A stretch of 64,000 nt of DNA from Amoebidium appalachense (taxonomy: Eukaryota; Ichthyosporea), in the NCBI GenBank assembly GCA_963693365.1, contig CAVNZM010000005.1:1178001-1242000 (forward strand), read 5' to 3'. The notes beneath the pieces were generated by a model. That model saw only the letters and a program-made list of their open reading frames with translations, was not told the origin of the DNA and searched no databases. Positions 38,938 through 64,000 of this stretch are shown one piece after another (the stretch's first letter is position 1; each line of letters begins with the position of its first letter). The position numbers and the translations under genes are program-made.

Positions 38938-41000
38938 TTTTCATATGCACAAGCACAAAGAGAAACAAGGGGGGAACGAGAGAGGTTACACACAATGTAA
39001 TGTGTTAATATAATGTACAGACACGAATTGTGATGGATAACGGAGGAGTAACATATGTATGGGGCTGGAATTGAGCTCTAGGCTCGGTCAGTGCAGGTTG
39101 CTCGCACAGACGCCGTTGCACAAAGAAGGAAATGCTGATTTACGCATACACGTGGGCACATATTAAGTAGTGATCAGAGCTTGGAGCTGGAAAGGGAGCA
39201 AGGCAGGCAGGGTTCGTGTGCTGTGTAATATACGTATTACCAAATTAGGCATGTATTGAGAGCCCGTTTTTAGTTCAGTGTGTGGCTGTGAGCTCGACAT
39301 AGCTGCCCGACGCAGCTTCATATAGCAAGTGTTGAGTTCTATTATGTATGTATATAATTGTTGAGTTACTGTAATACGAATGTGTGATAAATATAAAGCA
39401 GTATGCACATTGTTCGTGTCCATTGCAACCATCTGCAAAGTGAATGCCCATGTTCCCCTCGCTCATTTGACAGGGTACGTACATATGCACCCGTGCCGCC
39501 GGGTGCCATGGCCATCTCTCTATAAGTACCCAGTCAAGCCTGGGCCTGAGTCCCCGGCCTTCTTTCCCCGACCGGAAGTTCTTCCTTGCCATTTCCTTTT
39601 CTTGTGCCCCGGCCCCCTGGTCCGATGGCACACTCGATCCCCCTTTCCCACCGGCCTCAGCAGAGGCTCCCCGCCCCCCCTTCCCCCCCTTTCCTGGGCC
39701 AAAAAAAAAAAAAAAAAAGAAAGAAAGAAACAAGAAATACTTGGCAGTAAAGAAAATGCGCATAACGTCCCCCCCCCCCCAAACCCCTCATGGCTAATCT
39801 CCCATCACTGCGCTCGCCTCACACCACACCCGGCCATTCAAGCTTGGTAGACTGTTGACGCAACATAGCACATGTCTTTCGTACGAGCCTATAAGATCTA
39901 ATCAAGATCTCAGACAAGTATCACTGCACTCCCTGGCCAGCCGCCTGTCGCTGTAACATGGATTAAAATACATTGGAGGGTTCGGATAGGCCATAGGTCA
40001 CGTGCCAACCGCGGAGGCCAGGGCCCCGACGGTATGCACATCATGTACAAGGTTCCACCCGCCTGTGCCCGGGCGGAAGTGGGGTTTAGCAGGTATGTAC
40101 CCGTGCGTGTCCGTGATGCTCACACGTGCATGTGTCAACTATCTCTCTCCTCGCTGCGGCTCAGCTCGTCATGTGATATTCGCTTATCTCTGCCCCGACC
40201 AGTCTCTCTCTGTAACTAGCTGATCTCTTTGTGTGTGTACATACGTGTGACTCGCGCACACCAATCGCGTCTATGTGATTGTGTGCCTGTGTGTCAAGAT
40301 CATACGGTCATTGAATGCGCCTGTGCATGTGTGCAGGTAAAAAAATGTCACCCCTCACGCACCATGCACCCACTGCCCACGTGTAACACTTTGCGGGACT
40401 GTACAAGTACCATGGTGCATACGTGGTAGTTGCCGAGGCATCACACGTATATGGTTTGTGTCTCGACCGAAAGAGAAGAAGGGAGAAAAAGGAGTGAAGA
40501 GGGGCAAGGGACCGAGAGAGAGAGACGGGGGGCCTGACTCTGAGTTTAGGCCTAGGGACTTAGATAGTAATAGATGCATATCGGCACTTCTGGTACACAA
40601 CCATGGGATTGCTGTAATTCAGGTGACTTTTGTCGTTTATTCAACATGATCGTTGAAATTACATAGTTGTCTACCGTGCCCCTGCTAAAGGCTCTATTTG
40701 CCATACATAGAGTGGTCACTGAGTGTGCTCATTCAAAAAAGTAAGATAATTCATCATCAAGCTACTATCAACCAGTCCTAGTATCATAGTATAAAAACTG
40801 AATTCATCATCAAGCTACTATCAACCAGTCCTAGTATCATAGTATAAAAACTAAATACTATATCATGCTACTACATACTTTCATTTTTGTGGTGAATCAC
40901 AGACCCACACACGCAACTACTATATACATGCCACCATCAACCAGCGGCCATTCGATTTCGTTTCAAAAAACGAAAAAAAAACCCGACTAGGGTCTGCGCA
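38938..41000. other. Intergenic region between convergent p23 and phosphate-transporter genes
   Basis: Mostly unique sequence with no recognised gene. A possible exon at about 40021-40093 (ends VGFSR before GTATGTACC) lacks partners. It contains a Lys/Arg-rich purine stretch (40465-40530) and the 52-bp tandem repeat at 40748-40852. Confidence 0.6.
40748..40852. repeat. 52-bp perfect tandem duplication
   Basis: AATTCATCATCAAGCTACTA...AGTATAAAAACT occurs at 40748-40799 and 40801-40852, one base apart. It lies downstream of both flanking genes. Confidence 0.95.
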
Positions 41001-42461
41001 TTAGTATGTTGAACCCTTCTTCTCCTCATCACTGTCCTCCACAAACAGCTTGTTGTGCTCAACCTTAAGCACATCGAGCTGCTCCGCTGTGTACTTAGGC
41101 ACCCACCACGTAGAAATGGCACCTCCGAACATCGCCGCGGCGCTGAAAAACATGACTGCTTTCAAGCCCACCTTGTCACCAATAATGGGGAAAGTGATGG
41201 CAGCAATACCAGCACCGACCTTGCCCATAGCGGCGGCAAACCCGTGGCAGGTGGCCTTAACCTGTGTGGGGAAGTATTCACCGGGGATGACGTACGTGGT
41301 GGCGTTGGGACCGAAGTTACCAAAGAAGTAGGTCAGTCCGTAAAGAAGAATGAACAGGGCCGGGATGCCGGAGAGCTGTGTGAACGCAGCACCAAGGGTT
41401 GTGTAGATGGCGGTGAGAATCAGGAAACCGTAGAACTGGATGTTCCAGCGGCCAATGAAGTCCAGCAGGAAGACGGAGAACCAGTAGCCCGGCACGGCCA
41501 TCAGAACGACGTAGAGAGAGTTGACGGCCTTGTCTTCGACGGTGTTACCAAGGCCCATCATGGTGGTGATCATGGTGTTGAACAGGCCGTTGCCGTAGAA
41601 GGCAATGTCCAGGAAGAACCAGGCAAATGCCGTGCCGAGCATTTCCTTCCAGAAGACCCGGATGGCGCTGGACAGGTTGCTCTTGTGCGACACACGCACG
41701 GCCTTGGCCTTCTTGAAGTCGTTGGTCTCATGGAGCTTGGAGCGGAAGTAGAACACGGCAATTGGGGGCACGGCACCGAATGCAAGGGCAAAGCGCCATG
41801 TGACCTCGTAGGGGCAGCCGGCCTTGAGAAGAATAACAACGACAAGGGCAGCGGTCAGCTTGCCGAAGCCTTGCATGGCAAACACGGAGGCCATCATCTT
41901 GCCGCGAAGACGGGAGGTGGTTGCCTCAGCGGCAATGGTGGCGGCCAGGGGGTATTCACCGCCCACACCGATACCAATCATGAGGCGGAAGATGGCCAGC
42001 TGCCAGTAAATGCTCAGCGTGGAGCTCTGCATAACACAGGCGGAGGCAATGGCGCCCAGAATGATCATAATGCACGTCACCATGAAGATAACACGACGGC
42101 CAATGTAGTCAGCAAACCCACCGAAGAAAAGCTGGCCGATGACAGCCCCCCACACGGCAGCCGAAGCGCACAAAGACTTGTCGAAGGTGGTCTGTGGGTA
42201 GAGCTTGGACATGATTGCAAGGACGTTGTTGATGACAAACAAATCGTATGCGTCAGCAAGGAAGCCCGTGCCAACGATGATTACAGCAGCCATGTTCTTC
42301 AGGGTGAAGTACTTTGCGCTGGACGGGGCGCCGGCCGAGTTCCTCTCGGCATCATCGTAGCCCACGGAGAGAGCATTTGCGTCGCTAACATCCAATCTGG
42401 CCCCCTTCTCTTTCTCGTTGGCGGGCACGCCAGTGTCCTCGCGTAGGTTTCGGACCTCCAT
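41001..42461 (-). CDS. Phosphate:H+ symporter, MFS (PHO84/PHS family)
   Basis: Single exon, 486 residues. I start it at the ATG complementary to 42459-42461 (MEVRNLRED), because the longer frame upstream opens only with GTG. Twelve membrane segments are expected. Seen: a hydrophilic N-terminus of about 55 residues; VGTGFLADAYDLFVINN in TM1 with the Asp residues conserved in this family; the A-loop after TM2 (FADYIGRRV); and the family signature around GIGVGGEYPLAATIAAE followed by SRLRGKMMASVFAMQGFG. A hydrophilic central loop (FRSKLHETNDFKKAKAVR) and NFGPNATTYVIPGEYFPT in the second half are both typical. Family knowledge: plasma-membrane, proton-coupled uptake of inorganic phosphate. It is the only intronless gene in the window and its coding DNA is GC-rich. 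Recent transfer or retroposition is possible, but codon style resembles neighbouring exons. The antisense 463-codon open frame is a shadow. Confidence 0.95.
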   Translation of the reverse strand: MEVRNLREDTGVPANEKEKGARLDVSDANALSVGYDDAERNSAGAPSSAKYFTLKNMAAVIIVGTGFLADAYDLFVINNVLAIMSKLYPQTTFDKSLCASAAVWGAVIGQLFFGGFADYIGRRVIFMVTCIMIILGAIASACVMQSSTLSIYWQLAIFRLMIGIGVGGEYPLAATIAAEATTSRLRGKMMASVFAMQGFGKLTAALVVVILLKAGCPYEVTWRFALAFGAVPPIAVFYFRSKLHETNDFKKAKAVRVSHKSNLSSAIRVFWKEMLGTAFAWFFLDIAFYGNGLFNTMITTMMGLGNTVEDKAVNSLYVVLMAVPGYWFSVFLLDFIGRWNIQFYGFLILTAIYTTLGAAFTQLSGIPALFILLYGLTYFFGNFGPNATTYVIPGEYFPTQVKATCHGFAAAMGKVGAGIAAITFPIIGDKVGLKAVMFFSAAAMFGGAISTWWVPKYTAEQLDVLKVEHNKLFVEDSDEEKKGSTY

Positions 42462-44694
42462 TTTCGTTGCGAAGAAGTTGTGTCCTGAGGACGACACGAG
42501 TGATTGACTGACGAAATGGCCAAGGGTGTTTCGATTTATAGTTGCGGGAGAGTGTCAACACATGTGCCACCAGCCAGTCAAAAGCGATAATCGTTTAGGT
42601 TTGGCCCAATAACCCGCGATATCCGTGCCACGCTGTACCATTCTCATTTCCGATTGGATAAAAGCGCATCTTCCCGCTAACCTCAGTATTTGGATCCAAG
42701 GGGGTGCTATGGTGCAATTGCGAAACAGAAATCCAGAAAAATGGATCTTCTCAAGCGGCTGTGATAAACGAAACGGATAGACGGGTTCTCACTTGTTCAG
42801 TTTACTGGTACGTTAAACTTCAATATGATGATATGAAATACATTTTGGCTTGTTTTGGCTTGATGGGAAGGAAGACGCGCCTACGCGCGCGCACCTACTA
42901 ATAGCTATGCATGCATATATGCGCTTACATCTATAGATGTATGTCGATGAATTCGAATTTATAGCTACTTTTTCGTAAAGGCTATCTATCTGAAGCAATA
43001 CTGCAAGCTCTCGGAATACATGTAAAAGAAAAGAAACCAAATTCTTCAGCAATGATTTGCTACCATTTTCAAAAAGCTGAAGGCCCCTCCAAGAAACTGA
43101 AGAAAAAAAATCAGCTCTGCCTAACAACTCTAACTGTAATTTCGTGTCCTGAAATTGCAGGGGAAGGGGTTTTGGAGACTCGCTTAGTGCACGCCTTCGG
43201 AGCTCCCCGAGTCCAAGTAGAACTCGGATTCTGTGTGTACCGTAGTGGAGTAGTAGAAATACAATATTACATACACCATATAACCAAAAATGGAGAGTAC
43301 TATATATAAATGCGTTGATAGGCCATAGCCAAACGATGCTGTTAAGTGATGTTTTTGTTAAGTCTTTGTTTTCTCACCATTTTCAGTAGGCTGATTCTGA
43401 CTGCAGCTGACTGTCAGCTGTGAATCGTACTGCGGAATTCTTTTCGAAGCAGTCTTCAAGTCCGACGTCTAATAATAGATTCACGGCACTCAGGGACAAG
43501 TGCAACGTTAGTTTTTTTGTACAAACCTCGGAGACATGGTCTGAGATCTCGACCCCAGCTCTCTCTTCCCCCCGCCTCCCTCCCTCCCCCCCCCCCCCCC
43601 CCTCTCCCCCCCCCCCCCTTCAAATTCCCTCCTCCCCTATTTTCCCCACCCCGGTTCCCCAACTGAGTTTCTTTTGCATCGCCGAGCTGAATTTCACCCT
43701 TCTCCCCCTCTTCCCTCCTCCCCCCCCCCCCCCCCCACTGTCCCCCTCTCCCTCTCCCTCTCTCCCTCCCTCGTTCTTCCTCCCTGTCTCTCTCTCTCTA
43801 TCCGACTCTCTTTCTCTCTCTCCGACTCTCTCTCTTTCTCTCTCCCCCCCCTCCCCCCCCCCCCCTTCCGCCCGGCCCCTCGCAAAGCTTTCTCTCTCTC
43901 ATTCTTTCCGGCTAACTCTCTCTCTTATCCCTTTCACACCTCCCGTCGAGTCCCTCGTGACTCTTTTCTTAACCCTACTTCCCTCCTGCTGCCTCAAAAA
44001 CTTTCACTCTTTCTGCCACCCCTCATGTGGCCTCCTTTCTGCATCCACATTCGGCATACACATTACATTACCTCTCTCCGATTCATTTGCTCAGCTCCCC
44101 CAGTTTCTCTCTGAGCTGCCTCTCTCTCCCTTTCACCCCCCTCAGTGTCTTCCCCCTACCATGGGCGGATACTCCGTGTCTGCTGTTTCTACTATGCATC
44201 TCCTTATTCAATACTTAATCGGAGTTTTATGCGAACAGTATAAAAGAGAGACTGTTGCAAAGAAGAAAAAAGAAGTAGATACTCACATGCACACCGTGAT
44301 GCGCACACTCATGCACACACAGAATTAGGGAAAAAACCGTAGAGAAAACTTATATAAAATCTTTTTTGGGTTCGTTGCTGTTCGTTGTTTTGTTTTGTTT
44401 TCTTTTTTCTCTTTGGTTTTCTTTCAAATTGCAATAGAATTGAAATAGCATCCGAAGTATGGTTGATGGATGTAGTGTGGTCTGTTCTTCCCTCATCCCC
44501 TCTAACCCTCCCCCCCGGTCCCCAACCTCTGCCCAGGGGCGCGGTTGAGTGGGGCCAGCGGCCCTGTGGCGCTCTGGTGCACGTGGGCTCTCTGGCTCAC
44601 AGTCACGTGCCTCTATTCATCACGTACATCCTCTGTCTCCATGTCCCAACACCCTCCCCGCCTGGGGCCTGGTTCCACGTGCCCCTCAATGTCC

Positions 44695-44727
<33 letters not shown>

Positions 44728-45657
44728 CCCCCGGCCCCCCGTCTCTCCTGCAGGTGTGCCCACTCTGCCTCACGTACATGCCCCCACCTGGCACGCCCTG
44801 ACTGTGCCCTCTAGCCTATGTACGATAAATAGACCCTGGATGTCAAGGGTAGAAGAGAGGCACGTGAGCAGCCACTCTCCAGGTTCGTCCGGCCAAATGA
44901 AAATAAGAGCTGCGTTTTGCAATGTTTGATGTTTGAACGGGTAGCAAGGAGCTGTAGCAAGGCCTACTACATTAGGAGGCCTTGACGGGTACCGCTCCCC
45001 CGGTGCTGCCCAGTGCTGCCCCTGCCAACACTGTAGACTTACGTAAGGCAGATGCGTCTTCCGGCTCCCTATTCGATAGGAGCGCAGTCGAAAAAACAAT
45101 GGAATGTGTAAAAAAAACAAAACAAAAAAAAAAAACAAAAAAAAAAAAAAAAAACGGGGAACCCCAACTAATTGATTTCTCCTTGTAGTCTTTATGGTGT
45201 CTCGTAGAGAAAGTAAACCCTGATATATAGTCACCACCCGACATCTATGTACGTGATCATGATATACCGCTGAGGGGATATTCCGAGCAAAACCCCCCCC
45301 CATACCTGAGACTGGTTCTCTTTGCCTCGAGTAAACAGCGTAAACCCCCGAATGTGTATCAGTAGATCATTCTACGATCTGATTGGCGAGATAAAATGTC
45401 GGAGATCTCGGAACACAACTGTGTGCGGTGAGCCTGTTGCTGTTACAACTGCAAGAAAGGCCGAAAGGGGAAAAAAATGTTTGCATGGTGTTGATTGCAT
45501 CATACAGGAGCTATAGAGAGCTGGCCATCCGTTCATCCCCTGCTTGCTAACGTTGAACTCTTGTAATTTCCCTGAGCAGTAGCTACAGCACATCTTAAAT
45601 TGTAACTGCATGGGTGATTGGTAGGGCTCATGGCCCAACACGAAAGATCTCGTCAAC
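42462..45657. other. Divergent intergenic region, phosphate transporter (-) / EF-PIPK (+)
   Basis: It contains a C/CT-rich pyrimidine block (43560-43900), a C-run at 44699-44726 and A-rich DNA at 45110-45154. An open frame at 43052-43309 and a Pro/Ala-rich piece at about 44976-45039, ending at a good donor (C|GTAAGG), could be exons. Neither joins in phase to the first EF-hand exon. Promoters of both genes should be here. Confidence 0.5.
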
Positions 45658-60376
<14,719 letters not shown>

Positions 60377-61198
60377 ATGCGTATGGAAAAAATGGTTCGA
60401 TTCATGGAATGTGGGCTTTAGAAAGGGGGGTTTGCTAGGTATGTGGTTGTAATCGAAATGGGCATTAGTTGAAGGACCGATACGTGTTCAGGATGGGCGT
60501 GTATGGATGATCATCTTTGGGCGTTTTTTTTGCACTTGTAAGGTGTACTTGTAGGCACACTTTGGGCTGTGGTATCCACACCCTTTCTTGTTAAAAAGCC
60601 ACCATGACAATATTTCTACATTTTCATATAGTTTTATCAAAAAAAGAGAATAAAAAATAGCATAAGGAGATGCCACTCATGGAAGTATTGGGTGCATATG
60701 GGTGGGGGTGTTTGGTATGAATGAACTACTGTTAGGAAGTTATCACACACAGGGACTCAACAAATACATTTTCCTGCACAATGCATGCGACAATGCACCA
60801 CGGTTGAGAGCTTGGTTTTGACTGGTTGCACAGACTCGACGGCTTTTTTTTAAATAGAGAAAGGGGTGGGAGGTAAGAAGGAGATGATAACCGATACTGG
60901 CGGTATAATATTGGCATGAAGGAAGAGTAGCCGTGTTATAGATAGCCACATGGACAGTTCAGGCCCAGTTCGATAAACAATATTTAAGGGTGCAGCTGGT
61001 CTGCACAGCAATAAGGGCAGATTACTATATATGGTTATCAGTTGGAGATTTGACCAAAATCTCCTGAATAAATAGTAAACATGCATGTCTTTCTCCGTGC
61101 AGTGACACGTGTGTTCGCTGGGCTGTCGCGGTCTTACGTGTTAGTTAGGTAGTGCACCCTCATTATCAATGCCCGAGATGGGTGGCCTGAGGTTTAGG

Positions 61199-61312
61199 CC
61201 GGAATTTTAAACTCGTAGCCATTGCTTAGAGCAGCCTGGCCAAGAACATAATAAAGTAATACGTAAACAATTGCAAGTGTGGCAGCTATAGAGGAGGTGT
61301 GGTACCATCTGC
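61199..61312 (-). CDS. Candidate terminal exon of an unrecognised membrane protein
   Basis: Reading the minus strand, a good acceptor (CACACTTACTTGCAG) precedes a frame entered in phase 2: WYHTSSIAATLAIVYVLLYY, then VLGQAALSNGYEFKIPA and a stop at 61199-61201. The first part is a plausible membrane segment. A possible upstream piece (62250-62170, MQTALYTRQLKVRVFG...) does not join in a matching phase. I do not recognise the family. Confidence 0.3.
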
Positions 61313-61701
61313 AAGTAAGTGTGCAAAAGAAAAAGGTGCGCATGCCGTATGCATGCACCAGACAGAGCCCATATGCATACATGCTAGGTGTTACGATGCA
61401 AAACCTCTCACATGCATCCAGACACCGTGGTCATATCGTCAAATCATCGTGGTTGCAGTTGTTACTGAGTTTCCAAATAACACTGGGGGTGTATCGTAGT
61501 AACGGTACGGCCGCGGTAGCGGATGTGCTGGTTTGTGGGTATTGCGCATCACACTGTGCACTGTGTGCGGGTATGTGCACGTGTACGATGCAAGTGTGTG
61601 TGCGTTTTTGTGTTAACAGTCTAGACATGCTGGTGTGTAGATTTTGTGCGGCGGTGTGTGGCAGAGTCTGGGGTCATTATCGATTTGGTCGAGGGATGCC
61701 A

Positions 61702-61743
<42 letters not shown>

Positions 61744-61906
61744 AAATACTCAATAAGTTGCACAGCTGACTGCACTTTTTATTTGGTAACTCTAATCATG
61801 ATCGACACGGCACCGTAATACCATTGAATCTGGCGTGCCACATTTTTTCTACTTGAGCTGCCACTAAGGAGTCAAGATCCAGGCTGTAAGTCCATTACTA
61901 TTCATT

Positions 61907-61908
61907 AA

Positions 61909-61955
<47 letters not shown>
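61907..61955. repeat. (TAA)n microsatellite
   Basis: About 16 TAA units. It is the only long AT-rich trinucleotide repeat in the window. Confidence 0.95.
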
Positions 61956-61959
<4 letters not shown>

Positions 61960-62440
61960 GGTGGGAACTTTCGTAAGCTCCGTGCTAGCTCCCAGGTGTC
62001 ACTTGAATGCAGTTCCCGCTCGGTGGCAGTTGGCTGATTATAATTCCTACCTTAAATACACTGCTCACAGCTCTGATATTCTAACAAAAGCTCGTGCAAA
62101 ACACGTGAAAGACGTACAACTATGTGTACTGAAGCCAAGCAAATGGTCAAATACCGACGACCATACCAACACCTGTCGGAAAAGTGCGCCTACTACAACC
62201 ATACCAAACACGCGCACCTTTAGCTGCCTGGTATATAGGGCAGTTTGCATGACCTATGGATAATAACCAACTAGAGAAACTAGAGAAACATTCGTAAAAG
62301 GTATTGATAATTATATGGTTAAGGTAAACGGCTGGTCTTTGCTCCATGAATTCACCACAGAGGAATAAGATACCTCACAAAACTAGAACTATATCACGAT
62401 GAGGTAATGATAAAAACATTAAGGTTCGATTAACGAGGAT

Positions 62441-62660
62441 GAAACCATGCAATTGCGGCGATCAGTCTCCGGGCCAAATTCATATGAAAAACAGGGTTAC
62501 ATCGAGAGTGAAAAGGTACACCAATAATGCGCTAGAGCTATAATTATCATGCAAAAATTATAGCTCTAGCGCATTATTGGTGTACCTTTTCACTCTCGAT
62601 GTAACCCTGTTTTTCATATGAATTTGGCCGGGAGACCGATCGCCGCAATTGCATGGTTCC
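62441..62660. mobile_element. Long palindrome: foldback/MITE-like element
   Basis: Two arms of about 105 bp (62441-62545 and 62556-62660) are near-perfect reverse complements with only a few mismatches near the outer ends. The spacer is 10 bp (ATCATGCAAA). The arms begin GAAACCATGCAATTGC. There is no open frame, and no clear target-site duplication could be fixed by eye. Such structures are typical of foldback or MITE-type non-autonomous elements, or of a recent inverted duplication. Confidence 0.75.
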
Positions 62661-62773
62661 AGCTACCTTAACAGCAGCAAGGCGGAACGCAGGCATCGGT
62701 ACGACTTATGGTAATAGAAGCAAACAGCACGTGCACGGGCACATGTGCACATTATCCCCCCCCCTTCCCTCCT

Positions 62774-63446
62774 CTAGTCCAGCTTTTTAGCCAGCCTCTG
62801 CTTGAAGACGATGGGCAGCAGGGACACAAAGCCCAGGGCCACCAGGCCGGCCATGGACCAATAGGACATCACCTCCCCCGTGTGGCTCAGCTGCTGCAGC
62901 GTCTGCCCGGCCTTGATGAAGAACATGGTCGGTGGGCCAACCCCTGATTGGTTAGTTAAAAATTAGTGTACTTTAATACGTGATGGATGGGGCCACCACT
63001 GATTGGTGCATAATAAATTAGCGAGCTTTAATACACAATGGATGGGCCCACCCCCTGGATATCGATTGGTGCGTTAAGAAGTAATAAATTATCATGCAGG
63101 GTCGGTGGGCCCACCTTTCATTGGTTCGTTATAATCTAATCCAGTATGATGGATGGTCGGTGGGACCACCCCTGGTTTGTGTGTTAAAATTTGGTAAATT
63201 ACTAACTAAATATCATTGGATGGGTCACTTGAACCTAACACGACCCCGGCTGGTAGGTGAATTGGAGCTTAGAGACCAAACGTGAGGTTGGTAGTCATCT
63301 CAGAAGCTACGGCATGGACTGAGCAATTTGGGGCGTGTGTGTGCACGTCTCTATTGTTTAGCGTACACGTGATGGCTTAACGTTACTTACGATTTTTGGC
63401 CCATGTAGAAAGAAGGAAGGGGAAACACCTAAGGGGAATGGGGCCT

Positions 63447-63497
<51 letters not shown>

Positions 63498-63637
63498 CCA
63501 ATAAAGGTGCCGATAAAAAATGGAGTTACTTTCACGTTCAGCACGGGGGAGGCTATGTTGATGAACCAATTGGGGAGAAAGGGGGTGATGCGGAGAAAGA
63601 CAATGTAGTTGGCCATATCGGACTGGTGGTGTGCAAC
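62774..63637 (-). CDS. TMEM41/VTT-domain ER membrane protein, C-terminal part
   Basis: Two exons on the minus strand: 63637-63499 and 62943-62774 (TAG), joined in phase 1. Upstream exons lie beyond the right edge. Seen: FLRITPFLPNWFINIASP, then FFIGTFIG joined to VGPPTMFFIKAG, the hallmark of the VTT (DedA/SNARE-associated) domain in TMEM41A/B. A last membrane segment (MAGLVALGFVSLLPIVF) and a lysine-rich tail ending KKLD follow. Family knowledge: TMEM41B is an ER phospholipid scramblase needed for autophagosome and lipid-droplet biology. The exon at 63637 follows a long (CA)n-CAG acceptor. The intron 62944-63498 holds a degenerate tandem repeat derived from the region of its own acceptor and a poly-C tract next to the donor (GTAACCCCC). 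Confidence 0.88.
62928..63180 (-). repeat. Degenerate tandem repeat including a splice acceptor
   Basis: About five diverged units of 53-60 bp start near 62928, 62984, 63039, 63098 and 63151. They share GG(T)GGGNCCACC, GATTGGT and GTTA-type words. The first unit contains the acceptor and first 15 bases of the last TMEM41-like exon. Confidence 0.7.
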
Positions 63638-63782
<145 letters not shown>

Positions 63783-63811
63783 AATTATAAAGCACAGTGC
63801 GGTATTCGTTT

Positions 63812-63852
<41 letters not shown>

Positions 63853-64000
63853 TATGATCAGCTGGAGACCTCACATCTGTCCCGACAACTCTCTAATGGG
63901 TTACGGGGCAGGTATGCAAAGCCTCGAATGCAAAATCGCTGAGTGCAAGATCTCGTGACTACCCACAATACCCTGCATTCTTCGAGGTGGTGGGACCGGG
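63783..64000. other. Right edge, no exon seen
   Basis: Contains a T-run/G-run (63809-63850) and about 150 bp of unique DNA. It is presumably an intron of the TMEM41-like gene. No exon recognised. Confidence 0.5.

Larger units (their letters stand above)
60377..62773. other. Intergenic region between EF-PIPK (+) and TMEM41-like (-)
   Basis: Mostly unique, AT-richer DNA. It contains a G-run (61706-61742), a (TAA)n array (61907-61955) and the long palindrome at 62441-62660. A possible minus-strand terminal exon lies at 61199-61312. The 3' UTRs of both neighbours should be at the ends. Confidence 0.6.

Noticed and set aside
41055-42446. A 463-codon open frame on the + strand
   Set aside because: It is exactly antisense to the phosphate transporter, has low-complexity composition (Gly/His/Glu/Asn-rich) and matches no family. 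It is a shadow of the GC-rich coding strand.
43052-43309. Open frame of 85 codons in the transporter/PIPK spacer
   Set aside because: No recognised motif, and it contains an internal acceptor-like site. Too little evidence to call a gene.

Overview
The window is nuclear DNA from an intron-rich eukaryote, most likely a protist or alga. It carries spliced genes with short exons (about 30-580 bp), GT-AG introns (one GC-AG), and very many microsatellites: poly-C/poly-G tracts, (CA)n/(GT)n and (GA)n. I cannot name the species. The mix does not point to animals, land plants or fungi. It includes a plant-type AAA ATPase, a calcium-sensor/PIP-kinase fusion of a design reported from apicomplexans, a GH10 xylanase and a secreted EGF-tyrosinase. 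About 80% of the sequence is intron or intergenic repeat, so most long open frames are repeat artefacts. Gene models were built by hand from splice sites, reading phase and family similarity.

Layout: 546-5828 (+) plant-type AAA+ ATPase, 5' end outside the window. 5829-11893 repeats, a possible retrotransposon remnant near 9.4-9.9 kb and AT-rich spacer. 11894-14508 (+) secreted GH10 endo-xylanase, four exons. 16483-23948 (-) secreted Cys-rich/EGF/mucin-linker/tyrosinase protein, nine exons. 27346-31590 (+) tRNA-splicing endonuclease subunit Sen15-like, five tiny exons. 33199-35.4 kb candidate exons of an unrecognised gene. 35710-38937 (+) p23/Sba1 HSP90 co-chaperone, five exons with a GC-AG first intron. 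41001-42461 (-) phosphate:H+ symporter of the MFS, intronless. 45658-60376 (+) neuronal-calcium-sensor-like EF-hands fused to a phosphatidylinositol-phosphate kinase, about 20 exons over 14.7 kb. 62774-63637 (-) C-terminal part of a TMEM41/VTT-domain protein that runs off the right edge.

The genes are functionally independent (proteostasis, tRNA processing, phosphate uptake, phosphoinositide/calcium signalling, ER membrane, secreted enzymes) and show no operon-like logic. What links them is intron architecture. In sense orientation, introns often have a poly-C or (GT)n tract right after the donor and a (CA)n tract running into the CAG acceptor. This holds for genes on both strands. A family of about 150-bp repeats, one copy 5'-truncated and all ending in the same 3' sequence before a C-rich tract, sits inside introns in the sense direction. 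These two patterns are the most unusual things in the window.
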